In this document: positions 1 to 11,928 of the stretch, in pieces
Numbering within the stretch: position 1 is the first letter of the stretch
Layout: the number at the start of each line of letters is the position of its first letter
Assembly (NCBI GenBank): GCA_030549495.1
Contig: JAUIRK010000306.1
Span: 372,001-436,000, forward strand
Length of the DNA: 64,000 nt
Reading direction: 5' to 3'
Source of the DNA: Nectonema munidae
Lineage: Eukaryota > Nematomorpha > Nectonematoida > Nectonematidae
The notes under the pieces: generated by a model
What the model saw: the letters and a program-made list of their open reading frames with translations, nothing else
Databases searched by the model: none
Told to the model about the DNA's origin: nothing
Position numbers and translations under genes: made by a program

Positions 1-262
1 TTAGTTCAATTCAATGCATTATCCTGCTAAGCAATATAAAAAGTCATTAAATATGAATAAAATATATTTATAAAATTTTCTAAAAATAATTCAAATAAAA
101 ATTTTATTAATATCAATAAATATGACAATCTCATAAAATAATTAGGGTATCTTCATTGTTCAAAAAGACATTGCCACTTTAGATTGCACAATTCAAAGCT
201 TAAATAATAAATGAATCTTAAAAAGTTTGGAAATAAATAAACATGAGAAAACATGTTTTAAA

Positions 263-1297
263 TTATTTGGATGGGATAGAATTATGCTTGTTTAGCACGG
301 GTTGAATACAATTAGAAGCGGAATGTGAAAATATATTCTTCTTGGAGTGAAAATTAGATTTAGCAGAACATTTTATAGATTCCTCTACCTTGAATATTTT
401 AGAGTTATCTTTGAGAACAGAAAATTTCTGATTTGTTAAATGTCGACCAGAAACCAAGACATTTAAATTTTGAGAAAAACCTCTTTCGCTGATCACCATA
501 ATTTCTCGAACAGGAGAAACTCGTTTAAAATAATCAAAAGATTTTAATCCAGATAAAGCTAATTTAACATGTAAAGAAGCTAGATAGGCAAGTAAGATTA
601 ATGAAATAAAAAGTATAATAAGTTGAAGGACAATAAAAATGCTGTACGATATTGCAAATCTTAATTTTATAGGCACTTTTTTTTTGCTTTGAATTTTGCC
701 CAAACAAGGAATGTGCCAAATGGAGCAGGAATAAAGGGCAGAAATCGTAGATAGATTAAGCAAGATGAGTAAAAGGAATATTAGATAAAGCAATAACAAA
801 AAAATAGCATAGTTTGAAGAGCCTATGCAATTATTGAGGTAGCGACAATGATGATCAAAACCCTTAACACACTTATTACATTGCTTGCAATGTCTAGTAT
901 CATTTGACACATTGACTTTGCATAAAATACAATAATTATTAACAATTACATGAGCTTGTAGTCTTCTATCAAACGAAGGGACTTTTTTATTCCAATATGT
1001 TATGTGAGAATATTTATATTGTTCTACCAAAGTAGGAACTACCGGATCAATTGTAGTTGCTAGAACATAAACGATAAAAATTATACTTAATAGAAGAGAT
1101 ATCAAACTAGTGTTGATAAGGAATATTTTAGGTGGAAAAGAAGGAACTACTATAGTGTAGTGTATGATAACCACATATAAAAACAAAAAACTAGCTATGA
1201 TCTGTTGTGGGTGAAGTGGGATCGACCATCCATTTCTTCGAGGAGTTTCAGGAGGAACATTTAAATGATCACATAGAGGAGAATTAATAAACTTCAT
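263..1297 (-). CDS. DHHC-type palmitoyltransferase (ZDHHC1/11-like), single exon
   Basis: An intact 344-residue reading frame. It encodes a membrane S-acyltransferase that would attach palmitate to cysteines of other proteins, probably at Golgi or ER membranes. The zinc/catalytic domain lies at about residues 118-160: a Cys/His array ending in [14 protein letters not shown], with DHHC at 148-151 and Cys151 as the presumed acyl-accepting cysteine. Four hydrophobic segments (about 33-51, 57-80, 163-186 and 214-244) give the usual 2+2 topology around a cytosolic DHHC loop. The RYLNNCIG context resembles ZDHHC1/11 more than the Golgi PAT families. The TTxE motif that normally follows TM4 reads KSFD (about 252-255), so it is degenerate. 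The hydrophilic tail after 260 is unrecognised. There are no introns, so this could be a retrocopy, but the frame is open throughout. The start is the first ATG, shortly before TM1. Confidence 0.88.
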   Translation of the reverse strand: MKFINSPLCDHLNVPPETPRRNGWSIPLHPQQIIASFLFLYVVIIHYTIVVPSFPPKIFLINTSLISLLLSIIFIVYVLATTIDPVVPTLVEQYKYSHITYWNKKVPSFDRRLQAHVIVNNYCILCKVNVSNDTRHCKQCNKCVKGFDHHCRYLNNCIGSSNYAIFLLLLYLIFLLLILLNLSTISALYSCSIWHIPCLGKIQSKKKVPIKLRFAISYSIFIVLQLIILFISLILLAYLASLHVKLALSGLKSFDYFKRVSPVREIMVISERGFSQNLNVLVSGRHLTNQKFSVLKDNSKIFKVEESIKCSAKSNFHSKKNIFSHSASNCIQPVLNKHNSIPSK

Positions 1298-1869
1298 GTA
1301 ATGGGTCTAACTAATAACTGACCCACAAACAGCCATTTTTTTACTTGAATAAAAAAACTAAAAAAAAAAATAAAGAAAAAGGCATTATTTTTCAAAAGCT
1401 TAACTTTAATACTATACTATTTAATTTAATTTAATTTTTTAATTCAATTTTTTTTAATTTTAATTATTTTTGTAAAATAAATTATATATTTTTTACTGTA
1501 AGATAAATTTTATATTTTTGTCGCCAGTAATGTGCAAATTTAGATAATGAATCTGATTATTTAAATTTTTATTGTTTGTTTTTAGCTTAGTGGAAAGCTG
1601 ATACATGATCCGCTCAAATATGCAAATAATTGTCCCTCATAGCTGTCAAATACCAAAGGGCGCATCTTTGACTTCTTGCTGTAGGAATGAAGAAATTCCT
1701 GCTTTGCCCGTGGTCTCTGTAGACGAATCGCCATCTAATTGTGTTGCCTAGATCGAGATGATACTATGGAGCTCAGTTATTAGTTATTAACGAATCTCTG
1801 CTCGTTCTCCTAAAGTACACAAGAGAAGATTTCAGCGAGAGGTCTAGCGTAGCGGTGAAATGAAATTGT
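1298..1869. other. Gene-free AT-rich stretch
   Basis: This is the 5' flank of the DHHC gene. A/T homopolymers dominate 1340-1520. It should contain that gene's promoter, but I see no defined element. The GC-richer part at 1640-1860 is unrecognised. Confidence 0.4.
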
Positions 1870-3760
1870 ACAAAAGTAACTACAATTTCTGAGAGAATAT
1901 GATGTTTGTGATTATATACGTCTAATTTTTGATAATAGTGGAGTTATGTGTTGGTGGGCAGAGAGAAATGGTTATATTATAATAAGGAAGAGAGAGATAT
2001 GTTGAATGATCTTTGGGTATGATAAGAAGTTTAGTACACAGGAGGGAATATCTTTAAAATGTAAATGTGCTTTACAATGAGTTTGGTGCGTTCTGATGAA
2101 AATATTGGACAATAGAGAATAATGTGAATTGGCGTCTCAATATGAGGGGCAGGCAAATCTGCAAAAAGTGTTAGAGAGTAAATTAAAATTATAGAAGCAA
2201 GCGTAACATGGACAATGTGAGGTGAACTATCTTATTATGTTGGGAGGAAGAGTAATGTTTTTATTTAGTGCAAATTAGTATAAGGGGTTTGTATGTTTTT
2301 GAGTTCAAAAAATTCTCAAAGGATGAGGAATGGGCGGGGCACCAGAATAGTTTAATTAAGAAATGGTTGCTAAGGTTGATTAATTTTTTGGCTAGGTTTA
2401 GTTTTGAAAGGGGAATTTTTCTGTCAAGTTGTAGTTCCTTGAATATATTTTCTGAGTCTGTGAAAAAGATTATGTGTATGAATTTGGATGTAAAGATGAT
2501 TAAGTTATCAATAATGTGGTTGCATGATGTTCGGAGTAGTAGGACTTCAGTTTCACATGCGAGGTGTTATTGTCTGTGTGCATTTGATGTATGAAGAAGG
2601 GAATACTTGTATTGTGATTAAAAAAGGCGCAAGCAGCGATTGCTTTGTTACGTGGTTTTAAGCCGTCGGTAAAAATTAAGAGTTGGCGATGCGCATTTGA
2701 ATTGCGTTGGTGTTTTATGGAGTTGAGTGCTAAGAATTTGTGATTGCATATTTGAGTTGTGTATGGGGTGGCTTTTGATAGGTGGACTAGGAAGTATGGA
2801 TGTAGTTGCGGTAAAACTTGGTAGTGAGAAAGTTGTTGCATATATTTTTCAAGAAGAGAATTGAAAAAGGTGAGCGAAGTGGAGGTATAAGTTGAGTAAA
2901 GATTCGTGAAGTTATGTGGTGCTAGTGTAGAATGAAAGGTAGATATTTTTTGATTATGTTTTTCTTTAGGTTTAGGTGTAAGGCTAGGGTATGTGTGAGA
3001 AATTCATGTTTTGACTTAGAAGTAGTGTGAAATTTGTTTGTGATTGTGAGTAAGCATAGGCAATGTATTTTGTTGAGATGGGTTAGTGAGTTCTGGAATT
3101 TGAGTGGACTTCCCTAAGCGAGTGAGCCATATTATATGACTGGAAGTATGATAGATTTGTAGATATACTTTGAGATTTTTGGATGAAGACCCAACTTATA
3201 TGAAATGACTTTTCTGAGAGAGAATAGGGTTGGGGAGAGTTTTTTCGTATATGTTTTTGAGGGAAGTTTAAATTTTAGATTCGATTGGAATGTGACCACT
3301 AGATATTTTATGTGTGGTTCTGGAGTAAGTGATGTTGATATGTTTAGTTTAAGTGGTAATGGAGTTATTCTTTTTCGTGTGAAGTGTATAAGATTTAATT
3401 TATCTAAGTTGAAGGAGATATGAGAATGAGCTTTTGAAGATAGTTGTTTACGAATTTGATTATGTATGTAGAGTATTTTTATCATTGAGGTTGTTGATGA
3501 TTGCAGGATGCGTTGAAGGCACATTCGATGTCTAGAAATGTGGTTGTTGCGATATATTATTTATTTATTGTTTTTTTCTAGGTACAGAGTTAGGTAAGAT
3601 AGGGCTAATTCGGTATTTCTATTTGATAAATATGCGAATTTATTCCTTTGTATTAGGTTTTTTTGAGGATGTAATGGATTATACGCTTTCGTAGGAATGA
3701 TTTTGCGAAGGGTTGGTAATAGAGAAATTAGTCGCTATTTTTTGATTGAATTATGGTTAC
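1870..3760 (-). mobile_element. Decayed LINE with RT and RNase H (copy A)
   Basis: Read on the minus strand, pieces of a non-LTR retrotransposon ORF2 appear in the correct order. At about 3755-3700 there is an RPISLLPTL-like RT block (reads RLISLLPTLRKII). At about 3570 there is a LDIEKAFD-like motif (LDIECAFN). At 3132-3524 lies the RT thumb region (LIHFTRKRITPLPLKLN, then IKYLVVTF and a IYKSIILPV end). At 2500-2841 is the RNase H start (LLIFTDGLKPRN), at 2270-2490 the RNase H core (IIFFTDSENIF, then FWCPAHSS), and at about 2060-2140 a C-terminal ETPIHIILYCPIF motif. The RNase H domain points to the I/R1/LOA group. The YADD catalytic block is missing because the sequence jumps from LDIECAFN almost to the thumb. 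Frames change several times, so the element is dead. Related 3' ends occur at 7990-8850 and 22050-23065. Confidence 0.82.
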
Positions 3761-3854
3761 GATTTGGTTTGTTGATTAGTACTAGTTTAAATCTGGTTAG
3801 TAAAAATTTTAATTTTTTAGTAAATTTTCTAACCATCATGTAACATAGCCCCAA

Positions 3855-3921
3855 TCGTTGTTAGGGTGTATCTCTCAGCTTAAGAGTTTAAGGTCAGGGG
3901 TTCGATCCCCTCCCAACTCTT
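3855..3921 (+). repeat. tRNA-like sequence, possible SINE head
   Basis: A good B-box/T-arm (GGGGTTCGATCCCCT) lies at about 3896-3912, preceded by a poor A-box-like stretch and followed by CCCAACTC. No full cloverleaf can be folded by eye. It could be a decayed tRNA gene or the head of a SINE. The next 100 bp contain no recognisable tail. Confidence 0.3.
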
Positions 3922-3924
3922 AAA

Positions 3925-5380
3925 AACAAATTCACAAAAACTGTGATTGCCCATCTTAAGCATAATGCGAGCATATAGCCTTACGGCTGAAAGTGCTTTA
4001 TATCTCCAACCAAACAACCATAAAGTAATAAATATTTTTCTCATTGTTTTATTTTGTTAAATTAATTGAATAAATTAACCTTGAGTCTTGAATTAATCTT
4101 TTAAGATAAATTTTCTTTATTTAATTTTCAAGATTATGTTCTATTCGACTGATCTTTAAAAAATTAGTGTTAAAAAATTAATTTAATTGTAATAATTTTT
4201 ATATTGGATAATCGGAGCATCGGACAAATTTTCAGGTTCGGATAAATCCGATATATCCAGATTTTACTGTATTTAGCAAGGGAAGTTTGGTGCTGAATTC
4301 AGGCACAAATTCTATAACAAGATTGCTAGTCTATTTCCGAAATAAAATGACCAGATTTTTCTTCCCTTTTCAGCTTTTCTTTAAATGGCTAGACTTCTAA
4401 GTTTCACAGGCATTTAAAATCTTAAAAACTAAAATATAATTTATTCATCTAAATTACTCTTCATCTCCATTTTTCATGAGAAGAATGGAATGAAAAAATG
4501 AGATTCGCATTTTTTCATTGGAATATTCTAGGCGATGTCTTACATATAGAAGAGTACAAAACTAAATAAAGAAAAAATTTATTGACTAAATAAATATAGT
4601 CATTAAAATAAATAATAAATTAAACATCTCTTTATATTTTATATAAATAAAGGAGCAGGGAAAGATAATAGTGGGCCGATATATTTATCTATTTTGCCAC
4701 TCGATACAGACACGTAAGAACACAAAATTAATTAAAGTTATGACTTAGGCATATATTAGGAAGAAAAAAAATGAATAAATAAGAGAGGGCATATTGTTTG
4801 GCATGGTGGTGGTACAGGTAACGATGACATGAGATATGAAATGCAGGGGGAAAATAAGTTTCTTGTTATGCTCTCGTATTGCTGTTATGTTGGTAGCGAG
4901 GGAGGAGGTAGAGTAAAATGATAACGCGTTTATCAGTAAGGACTTCCGGACTAGGAGTGTTCGGTGGAAATCATCTTTTAAATGTTTGCATTTTGAGAGA
5001 GCATTGATTTCGTGGTGCGGTTCTTCACGGACCCTGCATATTTTAGAGCCTCCATGTTTGCTTTTATCAGAGGACTCCTTTCCAAGTTCTGAACAAAGAG
5101 GTGGAAAAAGAATAAAATTATTTTTTCAAAAAAACTCTTCAAATTAAATTATGATACATTTTAAAGGATTGTACTTATTTGAACAGTAATTATAACCTGT
5201 TTAATACAAACGATCAATAAATTGACAAGTGAAGTTCCGTTCTTAACTCAAACCAATAAAAAATTAATAAACTCGTGACTTTTTCCAAAAGAGATTTCTT
5301 CTTTTTGTGAAACTAATTTCAAAGTATCTCAACTACTATAACTTAACAAATAAAAAAACAATAACCAAATAAGGTCTCTC
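3925..5380. other. Gene-free region, unrecognised
   Basis: AT-rich DNA with only short open frames. The part at 4660-5060 is less AT-rich but matches nothing I recognise. A stretch ending in a TTTTACTGTA-like sequence near 4270 could be the decayed end of a pogo/Tigger-type element, but no partner end is visible. Confidence 0.3.
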
Positions 5381-5384
5381 TACA

Positions 5385-5545
5385 AGGACTCCAAATGCTG
5401 CTAACCCAAGGCTGGAAATATAGATAAGCTCGTATTCTCCTGGAAATACCTCAAAAGGCAAGCGTCTCAAAAGGCCTCTGGCAGTAAATCTCTAGATCTG
5501 CCTTCTCGTGGCGGAGTTGTTTCAAACTAAATGATCTAGATTATT
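5385..5545 (-). repeat. Repeat family R, copy 1 (fragment)
   Basis: The reverse complement contains ATCATTTAGTTTGAAACAAC followed by TCCGCCACGAGAAGG. This closely matches 16790-16965 and 46855-47010 on the plus strand. It is a fragment of a dispersed repeat of unknown class. Longer copies also carry a CCGGGTGTCGTTCCTGACGC-like segment. Confidence 0.7.
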
Positions 5546-5584
5546 AAAACGAATTCATCTATTCATTTGTAAAAATATTAAAAC

Positions 5585-6110
5585 TTAGCATATGTCTTTC
5601 ATTGGCCATTCCAATGTAAATAAACAGGACCAAAATATTGGGCTTATTTTAGTCATTTTCCTTATAATCGCGTTATCAATAATATTTGTGCACGTTACAT
5701 AGCAAGGAGCTAAATTAAAGGTCCTATCTATACCCAATATACTTTTTTGATCTACTACACACTTGATAATGTGCTTTGTTTGATTATTTGTGTAGCAAAT
5801 AATGTCTGGAAGGCTATCTCTGCTCATGGAAAGTTCTTTCAAAAATGGATGTGAATTTGTTAGCAAACTTATCAAATTTTGAACATCATCAGCCAAATTT
5901 TTATTGTTTGGAAAAACTGATCTCTCTTTATTCATTATATACTACAAATTTCTAATATATTTTGAACAATCCCGTCACCCGTCGTAGAAATTGGAACATA
6001 ATTATCAATTTGACTCAATTTCAACAACTGTAAAGCCTGAAAATCTATAGGCAGTTTTTTCAAGTTTCTTTCAGTGTACTTTAAAGGGGTACATCTTAAA
6101 AAAACTTATC
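5585..6110 (-). pseudogene. Transposon-derived fragment with SILGIDRTFNL motif
   Basis: The upstream part (6110-5945) reads KLSQIDNYVPISTTGDG, resembling the start of an OTU-protease-like cassette (the usual continuation after GDG is replaced by unrelated residues). After a stop, a second frame (5935-5585) encodes 116 residues with KSILGIDRTFNLAPCYVT. From memory, that motif occurs in multicopy transposase-like proteins of invertebrates, possibly MULE-like. I recognise the motif but not the family name with certainty. The sequence ends abruptly and is certainly partial. Confidence 0.5.
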
Positions 6111-6394
6111 TCTCAGCGCTGCCTGTCTTCCTAGATTTTTGGTAGCGAAGTAGTGGAGCCTTCTAAGTGCCTCTAAAAATATTATATTCTCCTTCTAGAG
6201 TATTACAGTTTAAATAAATGTAGAAAAGGATATTTCAAAATATATTTAGATCAGAAAACATAACTTTCTGGTAGAAGAGATGAAAAGACATAAAGCAAAG
6301 CTCGCACGTAATTCTTTCTTTTCCAATCAAACGTTTGCAAATGTAATAGATATTTAATTGGGACATTTTTCTTAAAAAGCAGATTTTAGAATTT

Positions 6395-6613
6395 TAGATA
6401 AAAAAAATCACAAACTTCAAAAAGAAGAAAGTAATAATCTTCCTATTCTAAAAAAAAAAAAGATTTGATATAGAATTAGAAAATTTATATATGTTTATAT
6501 TAAATAAATCTATCTAATCTAAATCTAGATAAAAAAAATCACAAACTTCAAAAAGAAGAAAGTAATAATCTTCCTATTCTAAAAAAAAAAAAGATTTGAT
6601 ATAGAATTAGAAA
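6395..6613. repeat. Recent local duplication, 131-bp period
   Basis: An 88-bp segment beginning AGATAAAAAAAATCACAAAC occurs twice, at about 6395-6482 and 6526-6613, with essentially no differences. This implies a recent duplication or polymerase slippage event. Confidence 0.85.
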
Positions 6614-6619
6614 AAGATT

Positions 6620-7340
6620 TAAGTTTTAGAAATTGTTTAATTCAAAGACTCGAAAATTTCATAGGATGGAAAATATGCTTGAAAACAAGAAAATAATACC
6701 CATTTATTTTTTCTTTTCTAATACAGTAAAACCTCTTTGAACCGAACAATGGATGAGATTAAAAAAATGGTCGTTTTATAGAAGCGACCGGTTTATCGAA
6801 AATACTTCTTATAAAACTACAAATTATATCAATTTTTGTGATAATTTGCATATGTTCAGATAATTGAACTAGAAACATTTAATCTTATGTATGATAAAAC
6901 AGCTGAAATTATCATGTTTTTACTGAAAAGCAACAACCTTACGCTACTAATATAAAAAACAAGCAACACAAAAAAGCCTATACTACTATAAAAGAAAATT
7001 AAGTATCCTTTTTCACAAAAAAATAGAACAAATCACTGACAAGTTCAAAGCTTAAATTTGTTGAGTGGTTGTATATGTAAAAAACGAAAAATATGACAAT
7101 TTAGCGTTTTTCGTGTATCTAAAACATAATTTGGCAACCTCAATAGGCGTTGGCAGTTGAATGGGTATTATCAGTGAGCCAATTTATCAAAGGCTGGGTA
7201 GTGTACATTGCCAAAATTTGCGTGCGCACCTTAAAAATCTCTATGTAATATTCGAAAAGATCAAGGCAATTCCTCTGTTTTCAGGTTTTCTTCCTTCGGT
7301 GCACATTTCGATAGAAAGGAGCCCCTTTTGGGTTGCCTAG
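6620..7340. other. Gene-free region with one pogo-like end
   Basis: No coding signal. At about 6724 there is CAGTAAAACCTCTTTGAACC, resembling the terminal repeat of pogo/Tigger elements. The opposite end is not visible nearby. Confidence 0.3.
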
Positions 7341-7343
7341 CAC

Positions 7344-7526
7344 TAGGGCTGAAGCGAATGGATAAAAAAATTATAATTATAAATTGTGAAAAAATAAATT
7401 ATATAATTGTATTTGTAATTGTAATTGAAAAAAAATCACCGCACAATTTCAATTATGATTGTAATTGGGTTCTTTTAATTGACAATTTAATTGTAAATGA
7501 AATTTATGTTTGACCCCAACCCTAAA
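7344..7526. mobile_element. Possible short MITE with TAGGGYTG ends
   Basis: The left end TAGGGCTGAAGCGAA and the reverse complement of the right end TAGGGTTGGGGTCAA match at about 10 of 15 bases, and four of the differences are transitions. The inside is low-complexity TAATTG-rich sequence. An open frame of 61 codons here is only low-complexity DNA. No target duplication was confirmed. Confidence 0.4.
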
Positions 7527-7989
7527 CTTAATACTCTCATGAAAAATTGTCATTACAGTAATTCAAGAACAAATATTTTTCATAGGATCTAAGCAAAACT
7601 ACATAGAAAAAGTTAACCTAAATAAAAATTTGGAAGAAAAAATTTTTTTAACAAAATCTAAGTGGTTTAGTGTAAGTTATATAATCTAAATTTGCGATTA
7701 AAGGTAGAATATATTTAAAACCGGTGTTTTTGATTTCATAGAAAAAACTTTAACAAAGATGAACAAAGAGTATGAATGAATAACACGATTGATAATTTTT
7801 ATTTCAAAAAAAACTACTTAGTAAATTTTACAAAAAGTAATTTTAAATTAATTAAAAATTGTAAGTTTGAAATTATTGAATGAGAAAAATTTTTAAGTTT
7901 AGAGAAATCTAAAGTTACAATATAGGTAGGTAGGTAGGTATGGAGATTTCTAAGCATTTTCCAGCTGGAGCTGATATGCTTGCAAGTCT

Positions 7990-8850
7990 GCTGGAATTTA
8001 GTCTTCAAAGTGTGAGTTTAGTCTTTGTGGGTCTTTCTGAAATAGAAAGGAAATTTGGAAGATTTTCATGGCTGTACACACTAGACTGTTTTCTAGAATG
8101 TATGGGTTAGTGATGATAATGGCTTATTGTTAATGGATATTTGGGGGAAGATTGAGTGTTTGGTTTGCAGAGATTATTGGTTCGATTGTGGTTATGAGAA
8201 GAGAGAGATGTTTGATGAGTAATGGGTGTTGTAGAAGATTATGTATAGAGGATGGAATATCTTTAAAAAAGTAGCGGCTTTTTTCAAGGAGTTGGTGTCG
8301 TTGAGAATGAAAAATTGGACAAAAAAGAGAATATGTATAGGTGTTTTAATGTACGAACAGCTGAAACGACAGAAAGGGTTTGAGTGAAGTTTAAATTTAA
8401 AGAAGTATGTATTTCAAGGGCAATGGGATGAAAGCCAGCGAATGATGTTCCGAGGGAGTGAGTGAAAGTGTTTGTTTAAAATGAGTTGTGATAATGGCAT
8501 AGATGTCGGAAGTGATGTGATGGTTGAGTCAATAGATTGTTGCCACTGCAGTAGTGTAGAGTTAGTTATTGTGTTTGTAAATGTGTAGATGGGTAGAGAA
8601 AATAGGGGTAGGATCTGTGAATCGGAGATTTTTGATTTTGCAACGTAATCAACAAGGTAGTTTTCGAAACAGCTGGAATGAGCTGGGCACCAGACGATTT
8701 TTAAATCAAAGTGATTAGATAGGTGAATAAGTTTGCTTGCTAAACTATAAGTTGAGTGTGAGATTTTGTTTTCAAGTTTTAGCTCATTTATTAAATTTTA
8801 CGAGTCTGTGTAAAAAGTGATATATTTGAAGGAGGTAGAAAAGGAAGTTA
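7990..8850 (-). mobile_element. LINE 3' end with RNase H (copy B)
   Basis: The minus-strand translation gives an RNase H core (ITFYTDS, then KLIHLSNHFDLKIVWCPAHS at about 8830-8680), then IIRWLSSHCP near 8430 and a C-terminal tail. It is clearly the same family as copy A at 1870-3760 and copy C at 22050-23065. At least one in-frame stop follows the TDS motif. The element is 5' truncated, as is normal for LINEs. A (TAGG)n run lies at its 3' side (about 7925-7941). Confidence 0.78.
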
Positions 8851-8859
8851 GGTTATTAA

Positions 8860-9586
8860 CCTAGGCTTACCACAGTATATTGGTGCATCACCATTACCAC
8901 CATAGTGGAGTAAAAAGCACATCGTTTATTTATTTGGCTTTCACTAAAGATAGAGTTATCTTGCTGAAAAGATATTCAAATAAATCAAGTGTTTACGGTC
9001 GCTTTAAATTTTGGATTACTATATGTATAAAATTAAGAAAAAAATTCATTTATAATTCAAAGTTTTGATTATTTTCCTTTATTCTATGGAGAAAAAATTA
9101 ACGCCATCTAGATGAAGTTTTTTTTCTGGTTGAAAATTATTATTTCAAAATTGAAAAGGAAAAAACAAATTGTAGACTGTTTTCAAATTAATTTAAGTTA
9201 AATCACGGAAACCGATGAAAATAATATTTTATTTGTGAAAAACTAACACAAAAAGTAGACAAATATTACACATGAAAGTATGTGAAATGATATAAACTTT
9301 CAGATGATCTTTCAATTTAAACTGAGCAATAAGTTGTTTATGCATTGTATACGTTTTCCACCATTTCTTCAGTACCAAGTCTTTTCAACAACAACGATGA
9401 AATTTATTGATCCACTTATCGTGACGCAGATCTTCAAGCAACGCAATAAAGTATATAAAAAGTCTCAAACGCATGAATATGTTTACTTGTGATACGTTTT
9501 GTGTAACTATTGATTTTCTTACATGTGTAGTTTTGTGGTCTGAAGTGTTCATCAATTACAATCTTTAGCCAACATCAATTTAAACC
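8860..9586. other. Gene-free region before piggyBac fragment
   Basis: AT-rich with only short frames of no recognisable similarity. It should contain the 5' end of the adjoining piggyBac copy, but I could not identify a TTAA-bounded terminal repeat with confidence. Confidence 0.3.
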
Positions 9587-10558
9587 ATGAGTTTTTCATC
9601 CTCATATACTTCTAAATCCAGTGAAGAAGAGTTTTCTGAATGTTCAGAAGATATGACTTCTGATGTTTTCGAGAATTTTAGTTCTCACGAATCTGTTATT
9701 GAATCCGAAGAGGATAATGACGACAGTCATGATAATGATCAAGAAACAAACACGGAAAATATAGATGATAGCCTCTTGGCTTCTCAAAACTCTGTTTGTG
9801 GTCCTAGTTTGATTCGGAATAGACGCAATCTGTCATCTAGGCCTTTTGGATCTTCAAATGAAGCACAAGGTTTGAAGAACCATTTTGAAATTTTCAAACT
9901 TTTTTTTGACATAACTTTGATGAATCATATAGTGGAGATGACGAAAAAAAGCTGCAGAGAACTACAAGTAAATTTTTGCCTTACACAATTCATTTTATTT
10001 TTAATACTTTTTAAAGTAATGTCAATTGCAAATGAGAAGAACTTAGAAGCTGCTACCAAAGATTTGAAATTTCTGACCTCATGGCATACTTTGGTTGTGT
10101 TCTCCACATCGATCAAGCCAAAGACCGGAAAATTATCACACGACAACTTTTTTCAAAAAATGGAGATCCATTCCTTAGAGCAGCTATTGGTAGACGTATG
10201 TTAATGTTTATAAACATTTTCATTAGGTTTGATGATCATACGATTAGAGACAAAAATGACAAAATCTCTCCCATAAGATTTATTCATGATAATTTTTTAA
10301 AAAGTGTCATAAATTCTGGACTCCTCTTGAAACAGTTACGATTGATGAACAACTAATTAAATTTAGAGGTGGTTGTCCTGTGAAGGTCTACGACCAAAAA
10401 AACCATGTCATTATGGAATGAAAATGTTTCATTTAAATGACTCCAAAAATTTTTATATAATGAGACCTGAACTGTACCTTACTGGGCTTTCAGATAAAAG
10501 CTATTTTTCAAGCTTTCAAATTTGTAAGCGTTTAAAGTTTAAGGTAACCTTGGCATAA
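9587..10558 (+). pseudogene. piggyBac transposase, 5' portion (copy 1)
   Basis: A serine- and acid-rich N-terminus (residues 1-70) is followed by piggyBac core motifs in shifting frames: YFGCVLHIDQ, then INIFIRFDDHTIRDKNDKIS, VTIDEQLIKFRGG (first catalytic Asp) and MKMFHLNDSKNFY. Similarity to the copy at 51642-55694 is obvious. A GT...AG stretch at about 9968-10017 could be a real intron, because it removes residues absent from the other copy. At least two frameshifts follow. The C-terminal half, with the later catalytic Asps and the Cys-rich domain, is missing. The copy stops where the Jockey-type LINE begins, which suggests it was cut by that insertion or a deletion. Confidence 0.85.
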
Positions 10559-10760
10559 TTGTGGGCAATGCTTATGTGTTTTTATTTTTTCAATAAACTT
10601 TTTATTAAATTTCTCCAACCTTTTCTGGAACCAAGAAAAGGAAGTCCGGCTATGGGCAATAGTGAAAGGTTTGCTCTAAAGAGTTCTAAAAAGTTTATAT
10701 ATAAGGTCGTCTATTTTGTTGGTTGTAGTTAAGGGTAGGCATCCCAAAATGAAGTTACCA

Positions 10761-11928
10761 TTAGTCAATTTCGGCATTGTTAGGATTTTTCACCTTGCCT
10801 ATCGTCGTGGAATTGACCCCAAGGTCTTTAAAACATCCATATAGCGCTAGATCTTTTTTACCTTTCTTAATCTTTTCGTGAGCTTCACGATGAAAACTAA
10901 ATTCTGCATCCCAATTGATTCCTAGGTGGCGTACTCTGGGAATATTCCATATAGTTGGCGGGTTATTTTTGGGACAATTAACGTCAAAGATGATGAATTT
11001 GCATTTAAAGTAATTCACCTTAAGGTTCCATCCAGTGAAATACCATCCTAATATTGTATCTACCGTCATTAGGTGTTTGCAAAAACGACGGACACGCTTA
11101 GCGACGTAATATACACATATGTCTTCTGCGAAACTGATTATCCTAGCATAGATAGACTTGTTAAAAAAGTCCCTAATGTCAGAAATGTAAATGTTGAACA
11201 GAAGGGGGCTTAGAGGTAAAGCTTGGGAGACCCCGCGTCCTAGGCTTATTCTCCTGGAAGGTTCGTTATTTATTCTGATCTGGAGTGTTCGTCGAGAAAG
11301 GAAACTGTAAACTACCTTGAAGATGCATGATGGCACAAACATTTTACTGAGTTTGAACAGCAAACCATCTTGCCAGACTGGATCAAAAGCCTTCTCCAGG
11401 TCGTAAGATATTATGCCTACGTAGACGCCATCATTCAAGCTATTAGCAACATCATGATGCAAGGTAAGCAGAGCATGATTTGTTTTATAGTCTTTTTTAA
11501 AACCAAACTGTTCGTCTGGGATTATTGCACGCTCCTTGCACCAAGCATCGAGTAATCCAAAAATTAATTTGTCATACACTTTGCTCAGGCAAAGGAGAAG
11601 ACTGATAGGTCGTAGGTCACTGTTTGTCGCTCTTCTTGCCAGCCTTTGTCACACAAACAAATATAGCCCTTTTATAGCAGTCTGGGTAGAACCCATCTTT
11701 TATAAAAGAGTTATACTTTGCCAGCAAGACGTTCCTAAACCTAGGGGAAAGATTCTTGATGAATAGATTACTAACTTCATCCCATTCCGGCGCTTTCTTA
11801 GCTTTAAGCTTTTTAATGATTTGAACTAGGTCCTCTAGGGTGAAGTTAGTATCGTTCGTCGCAGGTAAACGCCCAAAAAACTCAATTTTAGAATTAAATT
11901 TTTTTGGACCTGGATTGGTCCTATACAC
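10761..11928 (-). pseudogene. Jockey-type reverse transcriptase (ORF2, C-terminal part)
   Basis: Two frames cover the RT domain. The upstream one (11928-11617) has KKLKAKKAPEWDEVSN, the normal K..G.D block with G changed. The downstream one (11579-10761) has EQFGFKKDYKTNHAL, SYDLEKAFDPVWQ, then GRGVSQALPLSPLLFNIYI. The catalytic YADD box reads FAED, so the second Asp position has Glu first, a likely inactivating change. The RHLGINWD motif follows. The region between the two frames is disrupted. Confidence 0.85.

Noticed and set aside
7328-7513. 61-codon frame (plus)
   Set aside because: Low-complexity TAATTG-rich DNA inside a probable MITE.
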